From Alteromonas naphthalenivorans (GTDB taxonomy: Bacteria; Pseudomonadota; Gammaproteobacteria; Enterobacterales; Alteromonadaceae): a DNA stretch of 64,000 bases. The DNA lies in assembly GCF_000213655.1 (NCBI RefSeq), contig NC_015554.1:1364001-1428000 (forward strand). Direction: 5' to 3'. The translations under genes were made by a program, and so were the position numbers. The notes under the pieces are model-generated. The model saw only the letters and a list, made by a program, of their open reading frames with translations, was not told the DNA's origin and ran no database searches. Below, in pieces: positions 63,173-64,000 of the stretch (position 1 is the stretch's first letter; each line of letters starts with the position of its first letter).

Positions 63173-63631
63173 TTAACCGTGATGCCTGCGAATATACGTA
63201 ATCAACTTATCATCATTGAATTCTAAGGTTACTATATTTACTGAGCTGTAGGTTATATCTTTGTCTAAATGATTTGGTCTGACTTTTCCTGACTCAGTCA
63301 TTTTAATAATGGCAACATTTCCCCCAGTCATTATTTCGTTTATAACTATTGAACTGTAGTAAATCTTGTCACTCATTTTGGCAATCATACCTTCACGTAA
63401 AGCGGACTTTTCCGTAATCGTTACTTTAAACTTCACATGTTCATCGACGAATTCGTCTGCAATTAAATTAATAAAGGCATCAATATCCTGAGTTGTAGTT
63501 TCAGGTTGCTGTCGAGCATTTTTGGCTTCCACAAACTTTGTCGCTAGTTGCTCCAGTTCTCCCTCTGAGAGAGCAGCATTGGCAGTAAACGATAGAGGTA
63601 AAAAGACAAATAAAAGTAAGAGCTTATACAT
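63173..63631 (-). CDS. Secreted NTF2/SnoaL-like protein, 152 aa
   Basis: Starts at ATG 63631, with AAGGAAG upstream. A signal peptide (KLLLLFVFLPLSFTANA, cut near 19) precedes a cone-shaped alpha+beta fold like SnoaL (DIDAFINLIADEFVDEHVKF; GNVAIIKMTESGKV; SVNIVTLEFNDDKLI). Periplasmic; the ligand is unknown. The first cassette gene after the IS110-family element. Confidence 0.68.
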   Translation of the reverse strand: MYKLLLLFVFLPLSFTANAALSEGELEQLATKFVEAKNARQQPETTTQDIDAFINLIADEFVDEHVKFKVTITEKSALREGMIAKMSDKIYYSSIVINEIMTGGNVAIIKMTESGKVRPNHLDKDITYSSVNIVTLEFNDDKLITYIRRHHG

Positions 63632-63650
63632 AATCTTCCTTGTGTGTATA

Positions 63651-64000
63651 GACACAATGACTCCCTGTAAAAGTGCTAGCCCCCGCATTTTCGTGGGTTA
63701 ACTTTTCAGCCAGAGCCATAATTAGTTTGTTCAATACTAAATCAATTTGGAGGCTAGCATGAACAAACATAGCATGATTTTTATCGGGTTGGATACGCAT
63801 AAAGAGTTCCATGAAGTAGCTTATTGTGAGGAGCAACGTGGTGCCAGCCCTGTTCACTACGGACGGATACCTTCATCAAAAGCTAGTGTAAAAAAGCTGC
63901 TCCGGCAGTTTGAATCTAAATATCCTGGTGCAACACTTCACGTCGTATATGAAGCTGGGCCTTGTGGCTACTGGATTTATCGGCTGATAACAAGTTTAGG
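63651..64000 (+). mobile_element. IS110-family element, left end only
   Basis: About 108 bases of noncoding left end precede the transposase, and the element runs past the window edge. It begins where the cassette upstream core would be: the minus strand reads TATACACAC next to it, as if the IS entered a GTTATAC-like site. A hairpin (CCCGC-ATTTT-CGTGGG) lies in the left end. No inverted repeats or right end can be checked here. Confidence 0.65.
63759..64000 (+). CDS. IS110-family transposase, 5' part
   Basis: Starts at ATG 63759 (GGAGG upstream) and is cut by the window edge after 80 codons. The DEDD RuvC-like N-terminus is seen in IFIGLDTHKEFHEVAYC (first Asp) and VVYEAGPCGYWIYRLI (Glu). 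It would recombine with its own RNA guide in systems of the IS110 type. The rest of the gene, including the C-terminal Ser domain, is outside the window. Confidence 0.88.
   Translation, partial: MNKHSMIFIGLDTHKEFHEVAYCEEQRGASPVHYGRIPSSKASVKKLLRQFESKYPGATLHVVYEAGPCGYWIYRLITSL

Larger units (their letters stand above)
59873..63650 (-). mobile_element. Integron cassette array without integrase in view
   Basis: About 3.8 kb in which small minus-strand genes alternate with seven attC-like sites. Each site begins, read on the minus strand, with a RYYYAAC-like core followed by AACAA, close to the start of Vibrio cholerae repeats. Stops of several genes fall inside or beside the core, as in true cassettes. 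No integrase or attI is in the window; it would lie to the right, or may be absent. Confidence 0.72.

Overview
This window looks like chromosomal DNA of a marine gammaproteobacterium close to Alteromonas. This is inferred from gene content: divergent maoP/hdfR, a recC-recB-recD operon without ptrA, DUF2750, DUF2789 and YceH genes, a GGDEF/EAL receptor with a beta-propeller sensor, and AT-leaning intergenic DNA. I ran no database search. I saw no rRNA, tRNA or CRISPR array.

1-14.8 kb. A minus-strand two-component island (216-5894) holds an NtrC-type sigma54 regulator, a 74-residue protein that is only an H-box helix pair, a CHASE3 histidine kinase, an Rcp1-like receiver and a REC-kinase-REC-REC hybrid. 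Next come an exoD-like gene broken by one in-frame TAG, a LysR regulator, a rhodanese facing an ArsR repressor with the two cysteines of persulfide sensors, a PRC-barrel protein, maoP, hdfR, three small conserved genes and a short RNase J.

14.9-47.5 kb. This part holds a large c-di-GMP receptor, an acyl-CoA synthetase, a dimeric dUTPase, a possible structured RNA, recCBD with acidic low-complexity inserts, a 1477-residue membrane protein of unknown function, a Tat-lipoprotein aminotransferase, a Rho_N-like protein, a haem peroxidase lipoprotein, a saccharopine-dehydrogenase-like reductase, an aminotransferase and a secreted zinc metalloprotease.

47.6-51.6 kb. The most interesting locus is a minus-strand operon of a borosin-type alpha-N-methyltransferase, a separate 69-residue peptide with the look of a split-borosin precursor, and a TPR hybrid histidine kinase. 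It is a candidate RiPP system in which a backbone N-methylated peptide may be tied to signalling.

51.8-59.7 kb. Small genes and an SDR lead into an acyl-CoA-thioesterase-like (BAAT C-terminal) gene split by an ISAs1-family element. A second, inverted copy lies just upstream of that gene. Both copies have intact 10-bp target duplications. They seem to differ only by one-base indels, which suggests consensus error more than decay.

59.8-64.0 kb. All genes lie on the minus strand and are separated by attC-like sites, forming an integron cassette array with no integrase in view. It carries small membrane, secreted and hypothetical proteins, a ParE-type toxin-antitoxin pair, one gene without a start, and an IS110-family element at the right edge that appears to sit in an attC core site.
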